A DNA stretch of 64,000 nt from DAOTVC01 sp034437215 (GCA_034437215.1 DAOTVC010000039.1:62001-126000), one strand, 5' to 3'; positions 24,403 through 33,825 are shown, numbered from the stretch's first letter. Numbers and translations: made by a program. The notes: generated from the sequence alone by a model not told the origin.

Positions 24403-25815
24403 TCAGTGCTGGCGCCGCAGGTTCATCGGGTAGCGGCTGCGCAGACGCCCCCCACCCCGCTTCCCCCACCCGAGCGGCAAACCGTCGACGGTGACGAGGA
24501 CGTGGCCCGCGAGCCCTTCGTCGGGCCAGAAGCCGCCCCGCAGGAACTTGGCGATCCGCGGGTCGTCGGGCGCCAGGGAGATCGTAGTGGTCGCCTCCGA
24601 GGGCCGCAGCGCCATCGCCAGGGCGTGATTGGGCTCCACGCGTCCGTGGCGCAGGCTCGCCACCCACCAGCCGGGTCGCAGCACCCGCAGCCCCTCCCAG
24701 TAAGAGGGGGCCAGCGGCACGACGTAGAGCTGGTCGTCGGAGCTCAAGACCAGCCCCGCCTCCGGGGGCGCGCCCTGCAGGGCGGGTCCCACCCACTCCC
24801 GGTAGAGATTCAACACCCGTCCGGGCACCTCGTTGGCCTCCCACTGCAGCGGTAGAGGCCCGGCAGGCTCACCCCGCCGGTGGAGCAGCGCGTAGAAGTG
24901 CCCGTGTCCGGGCCCCCGGTGGGGCCAGAAGCGCCCCGCACCCCGCAGGGTCTCCGGCGCCCCCACCCACTCGGGGTGCCCGGGATAGAGTCCCGGGAGA
25001 TCGGGGAGAGTCGCCACCTCGAAGTCGGGATGGGCAGCGAGAAAGGCGGCGACGGTGCCCTCGTTCTCCTCCGGGGAGAAGGTACAGGTGCCGTAGAGGA
25101 GGCGTCCGCCCGGACGGACGAGGGGCGCGGCTTGATCCAGAATCCCCTGCTGGCGGTGCGAGTAGGTTTTCACCGTTTCCCCGCTCCAGTCGGCGAGGGA
25201 GCGTGGGTCGCGCGCGAAGGTCCCCTCCCCCGAACAGGGTGCGTCCACGAGCGCCGCGTCGAAGAGCCCGGCCCACCGCTCCGCCAGGCGGTCGGGGTAC
25301 TCGTTGGTGATCAGAGCCTGGGTCACCCCCATCCGCTCGACGTTCATCGCCAACACCGAAGCCCGGTGGCGGTGTACCTCGTTGGCCACGAGCACGCCCT
25401 GGTTTTCCATCCGCGCTGCGAGGTGGGTGGCCTTGCCGCCGGGGGCTGCGGTCAGATCGATCACCCACTCGCCGGGCCGGGGCTGCAGCAAGCAGGCGGC
25501 GGCCATCGCGCTGGGGTCCTGGACGTAGTAGAGCCCGGCGGTGTGGTAGGGGTGGCGGCCCACCGCCTCCTCGTCCTCGGGGAACCAGCGCCCTTCAGCG
25601 CACCAGGGCACCGGCTCCGTCTCCCAGGGGAGACGGGCGAGCAGCTCGGGGAGCGCTCCCCGAGCTGCATTCAGACGGAGGCCGACGTCCCGCCGGGCCA
25701 GGGCCGCCAGGAAGGGTTCGAGCTCCCCGGCGCCCAGCCATGCGGCCATCCGCTCGCGGAAAGCCGCAGGCCAATCAGGCTGCCCCTCAACCCCATTCAC
25801 ATCCCCACCCCGCAA
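24403..25815 (-). CDS. 16S/23S rRNA (or tRNA) cytosine-C5 methyltransferase, RsmF/NOP2 family
   Basis: A SAM-dependent RNA m5C methylase of the NOL1/NOP2/Sun family. Motifs: SAM-binding DLTAAPGGKATHLAARM (residues about 115-131), the catalytic DAPCSGEGTFARD with its Cys, and the release-cysteine motif GTCTFSPEENEG. At 470 residues it carries the C-terminal domain of the RsmF-like branch (RALAMALRPSEA-type region HALAMALRPSEATTTISL and GLPLGWGKRGGGRLRSRYP), a PUA-like RNA-binding end. The exact target base is not determinable. The start could be one of several codons before MAAWLGAGELEPF. Confidence 0.8.
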   Translation of the reverse strand: MRGGDVNGVEGQPDWPAAFRERMAAWLGAGELEPFLAALARRDVGLRLNAARGALPELLARLPWETEPVPWCAEGRWFPEDEEAVGRHPYHTAGLYYVQDPSAMAAACLLQPRPGEWVIDLTAAPGGKATHLAARMENQGVLVANEVHRHRASVLAMNVERMGVTQALITNEYPDRLAERWAGLFDAALVDAPCSGEGTFARDPRSLADWSGETVKTYSHRQQGILDQAAPLVRPGGRLLYGTCTFSPEENEGTVAAFLAAHPDFEVATLPDLPGLYPGHPEWVGAPETLRGAGRFWPHRGPGHGHFYALLHRRGEPAGPLPLQWEANEVPGRVLNLYREWVGPALQGAPPEAGLVLSSDDQLYVVPLAPSYWEGLRVLRPGWWVASLRHGRVEPNHALAMALRPSEATTTISLAPDDPRIAKFLRGGFWPDEGLAGHVLVTVDGLPLGWGKRGGGRLRSRYPMNLRRQH

Positions 25816-25892
25816 TCGATGAACGTCCTCTTCAGCAAGGATCTCGCTCTTGCATCAGGCATTACACAGTACGAGATATGCAATAGTCCGCC

Positions 25893-27146
25893 CTACTCCT
25901 TCTCGTAGGGTTGGCCGTCGGCGGCGGGCGCCCGCGTGCGCCCCACCACCCCGGCCAGGACGATCATCGTCACCAGGTAGGGGGCCATGAGCAGGAACTG
26001 CGACGGGATCGGCACCTGCATGATGGCCAACTTCGTCTGCAGGGAGTCGGCAAAGCCGAAGATCAGGGAGGCTCCGAAGGCCCCGATGGGATTCCAATTG
26101 CCGAAGATCATCGCAGCCAGGCCGATGAAGCCCTTGCCCGCCGTCATCAGCTCGTCGAAGCGGGCCACGGAGCTGAGAACCAGGTAGGCGCCGCCCAAGC
26201 CGCCCACGACGCCCCCGAGGATGACGTTGAGGTAGCGCATCTGAAAGACGTCGATGCCCAGGGTGTCGGCGGCGCGGGGATGCTCCCCGACGGCGCGGGT
26301 GCGCAACCCCCACCGCGTGTAGAAGAGCGCCACGTAGATGGTGAAGACCAGAATGATGGTGAGATAGACGGGGATGGTGCTTCTGAAAAGCACCGATCCG
26401 ATGACGGGAATGCGGCTGAGAAGGGGGAGAGAGAGTCCGCTAAAGGTGGCGGGGCTGTTGAGAGCCGCGTTCTGCTGAAGATAGCGGGAGCTGAAGTAGC
26501 TGGTGAGCCCCGTCGCCAGGATGTTGATAGCCGTACCCGCGATGATCTGATCGACCTTGTAACGGATGGCGAGCACCGCTAACATGGCCCCCATCAACCC
26601 ACCGGCGAGGAGGGCCGCGATCAGGCCGACCCAGACGTTGTCGCTCACACTGCCGATCAGCGCCGAGATAAAGGCGCCCGTGAGCATCATCCCCTCGATG
26701 CCGATGTTGACGACGCCACTGCGCTCGCAGAGAATACCGCTCAGCGCAGCCAGGACGATGGGGATGGAGCGCAGCAGGGTGGACTGCAACATCCCGGTGA
26801 CGTTCATCGACCTGCCCCGGGCCGCCCAGGTCAGAAAGGCCAGGATGAAGAAGAAAGCCACGAAGCCCAGAGCGAGGTTTTGCCGCTTAAAACCCCTGGC
26901 CAATTGCCAGACTCCCAGCGCTCCGTTGATAAACGCCATAACAGAGAGGAAGAGACGGGTATTGAAAGTGAGATCCCCAATCAAGAGAACGTCGCCCCGG
27001 GCGCCCCAGGTGAAGGTGGTCTCCAGATCGGCAGGTGTGCTGGCTACGAAGAGCAACAAGATGGCCAGGGCTGCCACAATGAAGGTAATGCCCAGGCCGA
27101 TGCGCCTGCCGGTTCCACGTTTTTCGATAACGATTTGTTGTTCCAT
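25893..27146 (-). CDS. ABC transporter permease, nucleoside (BMP) type, NupQ/YufQ-like
   Basis: The second permease of a purine-nucleoside-type importer. The core (from about residue 110) has the BPD-transp-2 pattern with ILCERSGVVNIGIEGMMLTGAF, and the EAA-like loop GLRTRAVGEHPRAADTLGID. Two or three extra membrane segments precede it (417 residues versus about 310 for typical members). It lies 15 bases after the other permease and is the last gene of the transporter operon. Confidence 0.85.
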   Translation of the reverse strand: MEQQIVIEKRGTGRRIGLGITFIVAALAILLLFVASTPADLETTFTWGARGDVLLIGDLTFNTRLFLSVMAFINGALGVWQLARGFKRQNLALGFVAFFFILAFLTWAARGRSMNVTGMLQSTLLRSIPIVLAALSGILCERSGVVNIGIEGMMLTGAFISALIGSVSDNVWVGLIAALLAGGLMGAMLAVLAIRYKVDQIIAGTAINILATGLTSYFSSRYLQQNAALNSPATFSGLSLPLLSRIPVIGSVLFRSTIPVYLTIILVFTIYVALFYTRWGLRTRAVGEHPRAADTLGIDVFQMRYLNVILGGVVGGLGGAYLVLSSVARFDELMTAGKGFIGLAAMIFGNWNPIGAFGASLIFGFADSLQTKLAIMQVPIPSQFLLMAPYLVTMIVLAGVVGRTRAPAADGQPYEKE

Positions 27147-27161
27147 GTCATTCTCCTGCCT

Positions 27162-28355
27162 TTAGCCCCAACCCCGGGTCAACACTAACTCCTGCTCCTT
27201 CTCCACACGGACCCGGTAGAGGGTCCGGATGATGGCGGGAGCAGCGACGAAGACGATGATAAGCCCCTGCAGGATGGAGGTGATATCGATGGGGATTTTC
27301 GCGACGCCCTGCATGTTGGTGGCGCCCGCCCGCAGGGCACCAAAGAGGAGCGACGCGAGCACCACGCCCAGAGGGTGGCTCTTCCCCAAGAGGGCCAGGG
27401 CAATGGCGTCGAAGCCGTACCCTGCATAGAAAGCGTTGGGCATGAAGCGAATGACGCCGAGAATATCCGCCGGAGCAGCCAACCCCGCCAAGCCTCCGCT
27501 GATGAGCATCGTCACCAGGATGATCTTCGGAACGTTGATGCCTGCGTAGCGCGCGGCGTCGGGGCTCTGGCCGACGGTGCGGATCTCGTAGCCCAGGGTG
27601 GTCTTGAAGAGCAGCCACCAGACGAAAGCGGCGGCCACCAGGGCCAGAATAAAACCGGCGTTCAAGCGGATGGTGGAGTCGGAGGGGAAGAACTGGGGCA
27701 GATAGGCGGAGGGCTGCACCTGAGGGCTGACCGGGCGGTAGCCCTCGCGGGCCATCGGCCCGCCCACGTCCAGCATGAACTCCGCCAGCCGGTAAGCGAT
27801 GTAGTTCATCATGATGGAGTTGATGACCTCGTGCGCCCCGGTCTTGGCTTTAAGCACGCCCACGATGCCCGCCCAGACCGCTCCGCCCGCGATGCCGGCC
27901 AGCAGGGCCAGGGGCAGGTGCACAATCATGGGCAGTCCCGTGAGGCTGTAGCCGACGTAGACGCTGGTGAGCCCGGCGACGAAGTACTGGCCCTCGGCGC
28001 CGATGTTGAAGAGTCCGCCCTGAAAGCCGAAGGCCACCGCCAGTCCGGCAAAGATGTAGGGGGTGGCGATGCGCAGCGTCTCGGTGATGTGGTAGAGATC
28101 GCCGAAGGCTCCCACGGCGAAGGCGCCGTACGCCAGGGAGATCACCTCCCAGGCGCGCCGGAGCCCCGCGCCTATCCCCTCGCCGAAGGCGGCGATGACC
28201 GTATCGTCGGTGATGATAATCAAAAGCGCGCCCAAAATCAGCGCCGTGACGATGGCCAGAACCGGAATCAAGAGGCTCTGCAGCGTACCCCGGGATAGCT
28301 CCCACCGGGATGCGTCCTTGCGTTCTTCCCGTTCTCGTCTCTCGTTGTCGTTCAT
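27162..28355 (-). CDS. ABC transporter permease, nucleoside (BMP) type, NupP/YufP-like
   Basis: The first permease of the importer, about ten membrane segments in 397 residues. Family blocks: FGFQGGLFNIGAEGQYFVAGL near residues 108-128, GAHEVINSIMMNYIAYRLAEF, and the EAA-like EIRTVGQSPDAARYAGINV loop for contact with the ATPase. Its ATG overlaps the ATPase stop by four bases, so the stoichiometry is probably set by coupled translation. Confidence 0.88.
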   Translation of the reverse strand: MNDNERREREERKDASRWELSRGTLQSLLIPVLAIVTALILGALLIIITDDTVIAAFGEGIGAGLRRAWEVISLAYGAFAVGAFGDLYHITETLRIATPYIFAGLAVAFGFQGGLFNIGAEGQYFVAGLTSVYVGYSLTGLPMIVHLPLALLAGIAGGAVWAGIVGVLKAKTGAHEVINSIMMNYIAYRLAEFMLDVGGPMAREGYRPVSPQVQPSAYLPQFFPSDSTIRLNAGFILALVAAAFVWWLLFKTTLGYEIRTVGQSPDAARYAGINVPKIILVTMLISGGLAGLAAPADILGVIRFMPNAFYAGYGFDAIALALLGKSHPLGVVLASLLFGALRAGATNMQGVAKIPIDITSILQGLIIVFVAAPAIIRTLYRVRVEKEQELVLTRGWG

Positions 28356-29911
28356 AGTGTCTCTCCCGGCTCGATGATGATGTCCCTTTCGGCTTCTTCC
28401 CGAGAACGCACGCCGGCCATCAGCAGTCCGATCTTCTCCTTGGTCGCCTCCTCGGCGGGCACCACGTCCATAATCTCGCCCTCGTATATGACGATGATGC
28501 GGTCAGTCAGCCCCAGGACCTCGTCCAGCTCGGCGGAGACGACGAAGACGGCGGCGCCCTCGTCGCGCTTCTTCACCAGCTGTGAGTGGATGTACTCGAT
28601 GGAGCCCACGTCGAGGCCGCGGGTAGGCTGCGAAGCGATGACCAGCTTCACCTCCCGGCTCAGCTCGCGGGCCACGATCACCTTCTGCTGATTCCCACCG
28701 GAGAGATTGCTCACCGGTGTCAGGATGTCCGGGGTCCGGATGTCATACTCCCCGACGAGCCGTTCGGCGCGCTCCGCGACGGCGCCCTGCTGCATCACCG
28801 GCCCCCGCGCGATGGGCGGCAGATAGTAGGTGTTCAGAATCAGGTTGTCGGCGACGGAGTAGCCCAGCACCAGCCCGTTACGCTGGCGATCCTCGGGGAT
28901 GTGCGCCGTCCCCGCCTCGGTGATCACGCGCGGCGAGCGGTTGGTGACCGCCTGGCCCAGAATCTCGATGGAGCCGCCCGCCACCCCACGCAGACCGGTG
29001 AGAGCCTCCACGAGCTCGGTCTGTCCGTTGCCCTGGACGCCCGCCACGCCCACGATCTCACCGGCGTGCACCTCGAAGGAGATGCCCTTCAGGGCGACCT
29101 CGCCGTGCTCGCCCAGCACCTGCAGATCGTCCACGTCCAGGATGATCTCGTCGGGATGGGCCTCCTCCTTCGAGACCTCCAGGAGAACTTCGCGGCCCAC
29201 CATCATGGCGGCCAGATCCTTCTCACTGCTCTCCTCGGGCGTCGTCTCCCCCACCTGCTTGCCCCCTCGCAGAACGACGATGCGATCCGCCAGGGCCAGG
29301 ACCTCCTTCAGCTTGTGGGAGATGAAGATGACCGACTTGCCCTGCGAGACCAGCGACTCGATGACCTCGAAGAGCCCCTCCACCTCCTGGGGGGTCAGGA
29401 CCGCCGTCGGCTCATCGAGGATCAGAATGTCGGCGTTGCGGTAGAGGAGCTTGATGATCTCTACCCGCTGCTGCAACCCCACGGGGAGATCGCCCACCAG
29501 GGCTCGGGGATCGACCTGCAGCCCGTACCGCTCGGAGATCTCGCGAATCCTCTCCGCTGCTGCCTTCCGATCCAAAAAGACGCCGTTCTTGAGGGACTCC
29601 ATCCCCAACATCACGTTCTCCGTCACGGTGAAGACGGGGACGAGCATGAAGTGCTGGTGCACCATGCCGATACCCAGGTCGATGGCGTCGTTGGAGTCCT
29701 CGATGGTGACCTTCTCACCACGGACGTAGATCTCGCCCTCGTCGGGCGCGTAGAGGCCGTAGAGCACGTTCATCAACGTGGTCTTGCCGGCTCCGTTCTC
29801 CCCCAAAAGCGCGACCACCTCCCCTTCGTGCAGCGTGAGATCGACGTGATCGTTGGCCAGCACGCCCGGGAAGCGTTTGGTGATGTCCTTCAGTTCCAGA
29901 ACCGGGGGCAT
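28352..29911 (-). CDS. ABC transporter ATPase with two nucleotide-binding domains, NupO/YufO-like
   Basis: A double ATPase of the sugar/nucleoside type, 519 residues. The first domain has Walker A GENGAGKTTL (residues about 36-45), Walker B LILDEPTAVLTPQE and a degenerate signature (LPVGLQQRVEI). The second has a degenerate Walker A (GVQGNGQTELVEALTG), signature NLSGGNQQKVIVAREL and Walker-B-like LVIASQPTRGLDVG. One intact and one degenerate site is the rule for this family. The gene precedes both permeases and follows the binding-protein gene. Confidence 0.9.
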   Translation of the reverse strand: MPPVLELKDITKRFPGVLANDHVDLTLHEGEVVALLGENGAGKTTLMNVLYGLYAPDEGEIYVRGEKVTIEDSNDAIDLGIGMVHQHFMLVPVFTVTENVMLGMESLKNGVFLDRKAAAERIREISERYGLQVDPRALVGDLPVGLQQRVEIIKLLYRNADILILDEPTAVLTPQEVEGLFEVIESLVSQGKSVIFISHKLKEVLALADRIVVLRGGKQVGETTPEESSEKDLAAMMVGREVLLEVSKEEAHPDEIILDVDDLQVLGEHGEVALKGISFEVHAGEIVGVAGVQGNGQTELVEALTGLRGVAGGSIEILGQAVTNRSPRVITEAGTAHIPEDRQRNGLVLGYSVADNLILNTYYLPPIARGPVMQQGAVAERAERLVGEYDIRTPDILTPVSNLSGGNQQKVIVARELSREVKLVIASQPTRGLDVGSIEYIHSQLVKKRDEGAAVFVVSAELDEVLGLTDRIIVIYEGEIMDVVPAEEATKEKIGLLMAGVRSREEAERDIIIEPGETL

Positions 29912-29959
29912 ACCTCCTCCTTGAAACTTGTCGGCTATGAATCAGGAATGATGCAAGGT

Positions 29960-30002
29960 GGGATGCGTAGCGCGTGACCCACGGCCACACACTACGCATC
30001 CC
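29960..30002. other. Hairpin between BMP gene and transporter ATPase
   Basis: Arms GGGATGCGTAG (29960-29970) and CTACGCATCCC (29992-30002) pair perfectly over 11 bases. On the minus strand it lies between the binding-protein stop and the ATPase start, where such structures often hold the ratio of binding protein to transporter high. It is followed by TTTTC only on the plus strand. Confidence 0.55.
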
Positions 30003-30048
30003 TTTTCTCACGAAACTCGGGTAGGTGCGCTATGCACACCAGATCTTT

Positions 30049-31146
30049 CTACTGGCTGGACCCCAGATAGGTGTCCCAGCCGGTGTCGATCTCGCCGTCG
30101 ATGATGCTCTGGCGAATGTTCTCCACCTCGCCCATCACCTCCTCGGCGACCACACCCTCAGTGACGGGGGCGATGCCCACGCCGTCGTTCTCCAGCGTGC
30201 CGATGTAGGGCGCCTGCCCCTCGAAGTTCTCGAAGTCGGGCTCCAACATCAGGGCGATGGTATCGTAGACGGCGTTGTCCATCCACTTCACCACGCTGGT
30301 CAGGACGATGTCGGCGTACTCGGGAGCGCTGAAGGTCCAGTCGGTGTCCACACCGATGATCCAGGCGTCGCCCTGCTCCTGCACGGCCTGCGCGGAGCCC
30401 AGCCCCACGGGACCGGCGACGGGCATGATGACGTCGGCGCCCTCGGACAGGAACTCCTCGGCCACCCGGCGCCCATCGGAGGTGGACTCGAAGTTGCCGA
30501 CGAAGACGCCGTCCGCCTCTGCGGTGCTCCACCCTAACAGCTCCACGTCGGCGTCGTGCTGCTCGTTGTAGTACTCGACGCCCGACTGGAAGCCGACCAT
30601 GAAGATGGTCACGGTGGGGATCTTGATCCCGCCGTAGGTGGCGACGATGCCGGTCTGGGTCGCGGCTGCGGCCAGGTATCCGGCCAGGAAGCCGGCCTCG
30701 TCGGTGGCAAAGCTCAGACCCCGGACGTTCAGGTATTGACCGCCGTAGTCGTAGTCGACGATGGCAAACATCGTCTCGGGGTTCTGCTGGGCAAACTCCT
30801 CGGTGGCGTCAGCGAGCAGGAAGCCGACGGTGACGATCAGATCGGTCTCCTGCCGGAGCAGCTGGTTGATGTTCGTAGCATAGTCGGTCTGCTGCTGGGA
30901 CTCCAGCACCGTGCCCTCGACGTTCAGCTCCTCCCTGGCGCGTTCAACGCCCCGCCAGGAAGTCTGGTTGAAGGAGCGGTCGTCCACGCCGCCGATGTCG
31001 GTGACCATGCCGACGAGGAGAGTCGGCTCCTCCGGCGTCTCCTCGGTGGGCGCCTCCGTCGGAGTCGCTTCGTCTCCCCCACAGGCGGTCAGCAGCATGC
31101 TGACCACGACGAACAGACTCAGTAACATCCACAAACTCTTACGCAT
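30049..31146 (-). CDS. BMP-family substrate-binding lipoprotein (nucleoside-type)
   Basis: An extracytoplasmic binding protein for the adjacent ABC importer. The start MRKSLWMLLSLFVVVSML leads to the lipobox LLTACGG, then a Thr/Glu-rich linker, then the BMP/PnrA fold: GMVTDIGGVDDRSFNQTSWRG (residues about 45-65), VTVGFLLADATEEFA, and GPVGLGSAQAVQE. I chose the start at 31146, which gives a normal signal peptide and has an AGGAGG site; an upstream in-frame Met does not. 365 residues. By eye it resembles both halves of the tandem protein encoded just upstream. Ligands of the family include purine nucleosides; specificity here is unknown. Confidence 0.88.
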   Translation of the reverse strand: MRKSLWMLLSLFVVVSMLLTACGGDEATPTEAPTEETPEEPTLLVGMVTDIGGVDDRSFNQTSWRGVERAREELNVEGTVLESQQQTDYATNINQLLRQETDLIVTVGFLLADATEEFAQQNPETMFAIVDYDYGGQYLNVRGLSFATDEAGFLAGYLAAAATQTGIVATYGGIKIPTVTIFMVGFQSGVEYYNEQHDADVELLGWSTAEADGVFVGNFESTSDGRRVAEEFLSEGADVIMPVAGPVGLGSAQAVQEQGDAWIIGVDTDWTFSAPEYADIVLTSVVKWMDNAVYDTIALMLEPDFENFEGQAPYIGTLENDGVGIAPVTEGVVAEEVMGEVENIRQSIIDGEIDTGWDTYLGSSQ

Positions 31147-31305
31147 TGGTATCCCTCCTGCTAAAGTTAACAATCGTACCGACCGCCAGATTCTCCTCTG
31201 CTTTCGCACACCTCCTTAGATTAGGAACTGGGACTTGTTGGTCAGTGGGCCCGGAGGATCCGCAGGTACCAAGTGGGACGCGGTCCCTGGGCGCCTCTAC
31301 CTTCA

Positions 31306-31334
31306 ATTATACTCCAGCCGCTTGAGGGTCGCAA
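31306..31334 (-). promoter_or_regulatory. Predicted promoter of the BMP-ABC operon
   Basis: TTGCGA (31329-31334) and TATAAT (31306-31311) on the minus strand with a 17-base spacer. It lies 160 bases upstream of the single-domain BMP gene, so that gene and the transporter genes could be transcribed apart from the tandem BMP gene. Confidence 0.7.
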
Positions 31335-31337
31335 TTG

Positions 31338-31357
31338 GCGCCCCCAGGTGGGGGCGC
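31338..31357. other. Small GC-rich hairpin upstream of the BMP-ABC promoter
   Basis: Perfect 8-base arms GCGCCCCC and GGGGGCGC around AGGT, just upstream of the -35 box. It could be part of the transcription end of the tandem BMP gene or a protein-binding site; the sequence does not decide. Confidence 0.4.
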
Positions 31358-31399
31358 TTCAGGGACAACAACAGACGAGGACGGAAGGTGGGCACAAGT

Positions 31400-31429
31400 A
31401 AGGAGGGGGTGGATCACCACCCCCTCCTT
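31400..31429 (-). terminator. Probable terminator of the tandem BMP gene
   Basis: Arms AAGGAGGGGGTGG (31400-31412) and CCACCCCCTCCTT (31417-31429) pair perfectly over 13 bases around a 4-base loop, 19 bases after the stop of the tandem BMP gene. The T-tract on the minus strand is weak (TTACTTG), so efficiency is uncertain. Confidence 0.6.
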
Positions 31430-31448
31430 GAATGGGTACGAGAAGTGC

Positions 31449-33560
31449 TTACTCGCTCAGGCCGGCCAGGTAGGCGCTCCAACCGGTTTCAATGTCCCCG
31501 GCGATGATGCCCTGCTTGACCTGCTCGATCTCGTCCAGCACCTCGGCAGAGACGGCGCCGCTGGCGACGGGGGCGATGCCCACACCGCTGTTCTGCAGCG
31601 TGCCCAGGTAGGTCTCCCCACCGAAGCTCGAGAAGTTCTCGCGGGCCACCTTCTTAATAGTGTCGAAGACTGCCACGTTCATGTTCTTGAGGACGCTGGT
31701 GAGGATGATCTCCTCGTACTCACCCGCGCTCACCGCCCAGTCGGTGTCCACGCCGATGATCCAGGCGTCACCCGCCTCTTTCACCGCCTGCGCGGAGCCC
31801 AGCCCCACGGGACCGGCGACGGGCATGATGACGTCGGCGCCCTCGGCCAGGAACTCCTCGGCCACCCGGCGCCCGTCGTCCGTCGACTCGAAGTTGCCGA
31901 CGAAGACGCCGTTGTTCTCGGCGGTGTTCCAGCCCAGAACCTCGACGTCGGCGTCGTACTGCTCGTTGTAGTAGGCCACACCGGCCTCAAAACCCACCAT
32001 GAAGATGGTCACGGGCGGGATATTGATGCCCCCGAAGGTAGCCACCCGGCCCGTCTGCGTGGCCGCCGCCGCCGCGTAGCCGGCGAGGAAGCCCGCCTGA
32101 TCGGTGGCAAAGGTCAGCCCGCGCACGTTCTCGATGGGGGGATCGTAGGCGAAATCGACGATGGCGAAGTTGGTATCGGGGTTGTCCTGCGCGAACTGTG
32201 CCGTGTCGTCGGCCAGCAGGAAGCCCACGGTCACGATGAGATCGGTATCCTGCTGCAGGTACTGGGTGAGGTTGGTGGCGTAGTCCGTCTGCTGCTGGGA
32301 CTCCAGGTAGGAGCCCTCGACGTTCAGCTCGGTTATGGCCCGGACGATGCCCTGCCAGGCCGTCGCGTTGAAGGACTTGTCGTCGATGCCGCCGATGTCG
32401 GTCACCATCCCGACGGAGATCTCGCGGTACTCGGGCTCCGCGGGGGCCACCCCCAGGGACTCGAGGTAGGCGCCCCAACCCGTTGCCAGCTCACCGGCGA
32501 TAATCTGCCCCTTGATCTGCTCCAGCTCCTGGCGCAGATCAGCGTCGATGGTGCCCTCAGCAACCGCGGCGATACCCACGCCGTTGTTCTCCAGCGTGCC
32601 CAGGTAGGGCTCCCCGCCGAAGTCGGTGAAGCCGGGGGCGGCCACCCTCTCGATGGTGTCGAAGACCGCCACGTCCATGTTCTTGAGGACGCTGGTGAAG
32701 ATGACGTCCTCGTACTCGGGCGCGCTCACCGCCCAGTCGGTGTCCACGCCGATGATCCAGGCGTCACCCGCCTCTTTCACCGCCTGCGCGGAGCCCAGCC
32801 CCACGGGACCGGCGACGGGCATGATGATGTCGGCGCCCTCGGCCAGGAACTCCTCGGCCACCCGACGCCCGTCGTCCGTCGACTCGAAGTTGCCGACGAA
32901 GACCCCGTTGTTCTCGGCGGTGTTCCAGCCCAGAACCTCGACGTCGGCGTCGTGCTGCTCATTGTAGTAGGCCACACCGGCCTCAAAACCCACCATGAAG
33001 ATGGTCACGGGCGGGATATTGATGCCCCCGAAGGTAGCCACCTTGCCCGTCTGCGTGGCCGCTGCCGCCGCGTAGCCGGCGAGGAAACCCGCCTCGTCGG
33101 TGGCGAAGGTCAGCCCGCGCACGTTGGGGTAAGCGCCGCCGTAGGAGTAGTCGACGATGGCGAAGTTGACATCGGGGTTGGATTCCGCGAACTGCGCCGT
33201 GTCGTCGGCCAGCAGGAAGCCCACGGTCACGATGAGGTTGGCGTCCTGCTGCACGTACTGGGTGATGTTGGTGGCATAGTCCGTCTGCTGCTGGGACTCC
33301 AGGTAGGAGCCCTCGACGTTCAGCTCCTCGATGGCGCGCTCGATGCCCTGCCAGGCCGTCGCGTTGAAGGATTTGTCGTCGATACCGCCGATGTCGGTCA
33401 CCATGCCGACGAGGAGAGTCGGCTCCTCCGGCGTCTCCTCGGTGGGCTCCTCCGTTACCGGCGGCTCCGTCGGTTCGGGCACCGGCGTGGGCCGGCAGGC
33501 ACCCAGCAACATCGAGACGACGAGCACCAGGCTCAACAGTAACCAAAACTTCTTCTGCAT
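31449..33560 (-). CDS. Tandem BMP-family binding lipoprotein (two complete domains)
   Basis: A 703-residue lipoprotein with signal peptide (FWLLLSLVLVVSMLLGACR, lipobox LLGAC) and a Pro/Thr/Glu linker, followed by two full BMP/PnrA domains in one chain. Both have GMVTDIGGIDDKSFNATAWQ (residues about 51-70 and 381-400). The copies are offset by exactly 330 codons and are nearly identical in DNA over long stretches (31740 and 32730 onward), so the duplication is recent or kept alike by conversion. It is the most upstream gene of the transporter group. It may deliver ligand to the same importer; whether both domains bind is unknown. Confidence 0.88.
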   Translation of the reverse strand: MQKKFWLLLSLVLVVSMLLGACRPTPVPEPTEPPVTEEPTEETPEEPTLLVGMVTDIGGIDDKSFNATAWQGIERAIEELNVEGSYLESQQQTDYATNITQYVQQDANLIVTVGFLLADDTAQFAESNPDVNFAIVDYSYGGAYPNVRGLTFATDEAGFLAGYAAAAATQTGKVATFGGINIPPVTIFMVGFEAGVAYYNEQHDADVEVLGWNTAENNGVFVGNFESTDDGRRVAEEFLAEGADIIMPVAGPVGLGSAQAVKEAGDAWIIGVDTDWAVSAPEYEDVIFTSVLKNMDVAVFDTIERVAAPGFTDFGGEPYLGTLENNGVGIAAVAEGTIDADLRQELEQIKGQIIAGELATGWGAYLESLGVAPAEPEYREISVGMVTDIGGIDDKSFNATAWQGIVRAITELNVEGSYLESQQQTDYATNLTQYLQQDTDLIVTVGFLLADDTAQFAQDNPDTNFAIVDFAYDPPIENVRGLTFATDQAGFLAGYAAAAATQTGRVATFGGINIPPVTIFMVGFEAGVAYYNEQYDADVEVLGWNTAENNGVFVGNFESTDDGRRVAEEFLAEGADVIMPVAGPVGLGSAQAVKEAGDAWIIGVDTDWAVSAGEYEEIILTSVLKNMNVAVFDTIKKVARENFSSFGGETYLGTLQNSGVGIAPVASGAVSAEVLDEIEQVKQGIIAGDIETGWSAYLAGLSE

Positions 33561-33706
33561 TGATCTCCTCCTAAATAGTTGGAAATTGGGGTTTAAAGGT
33601 TTGGGTGGTAGTCATTGACCTCTCTGTTGGATGAAATTCTACCTCCTCTGAAGAAGATTGTGGGGTCGAACACCAGACGCCGGATGTGGCTTGAACATCC
33701 TCTCCG

Positions 33707-33735
33707 ATTATACCGCTAGAGTGCCGCCGGGACAA
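33707..33735 (-). promoter_or_regulatory. Predicted promoter of the tandem BMP gene
   Basis: TTGTCC (33730-33735) and TATAAT (33707-33712) on the minus strand, 17-base spacing, 147 bases upstream of the ATG. Confidence 0.6.
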
Positions 33736-33790
33736 TCGCCCGCCGGCATCCGCTGTCGCCCAAGTGGCGTGCAGGGGTGACGGGTAACGC

Positions 33791-33825
33791 GTCCCGGTGC
33801 CGGCGGCATCGGCCGGCACCGGGAC
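33791..33825 (-). terminator. Strong hairpin after clpC (terminator-like)
   Basis: Perfect 14-base arms GTCCCGGTGCCGGC and GCCGGCACCGGGAC around a 7-base loop, starting 9 bases after the clpC stop. No T-run follows on the minus strand, so it may be a factor-dependent end or a 3' stabiliser. Confidence 0.6.

Noticed and set aside
31335..33542. A 735-codon plus-strand frame opposite the tandem BMP gene
   Set aside because: Its internal repeats (GVPAQNLDVGVVLL and similar) are only the mirror of the duplicated BMP domain; the minus strand has the signal peptide, lipobox and BMP motifs.
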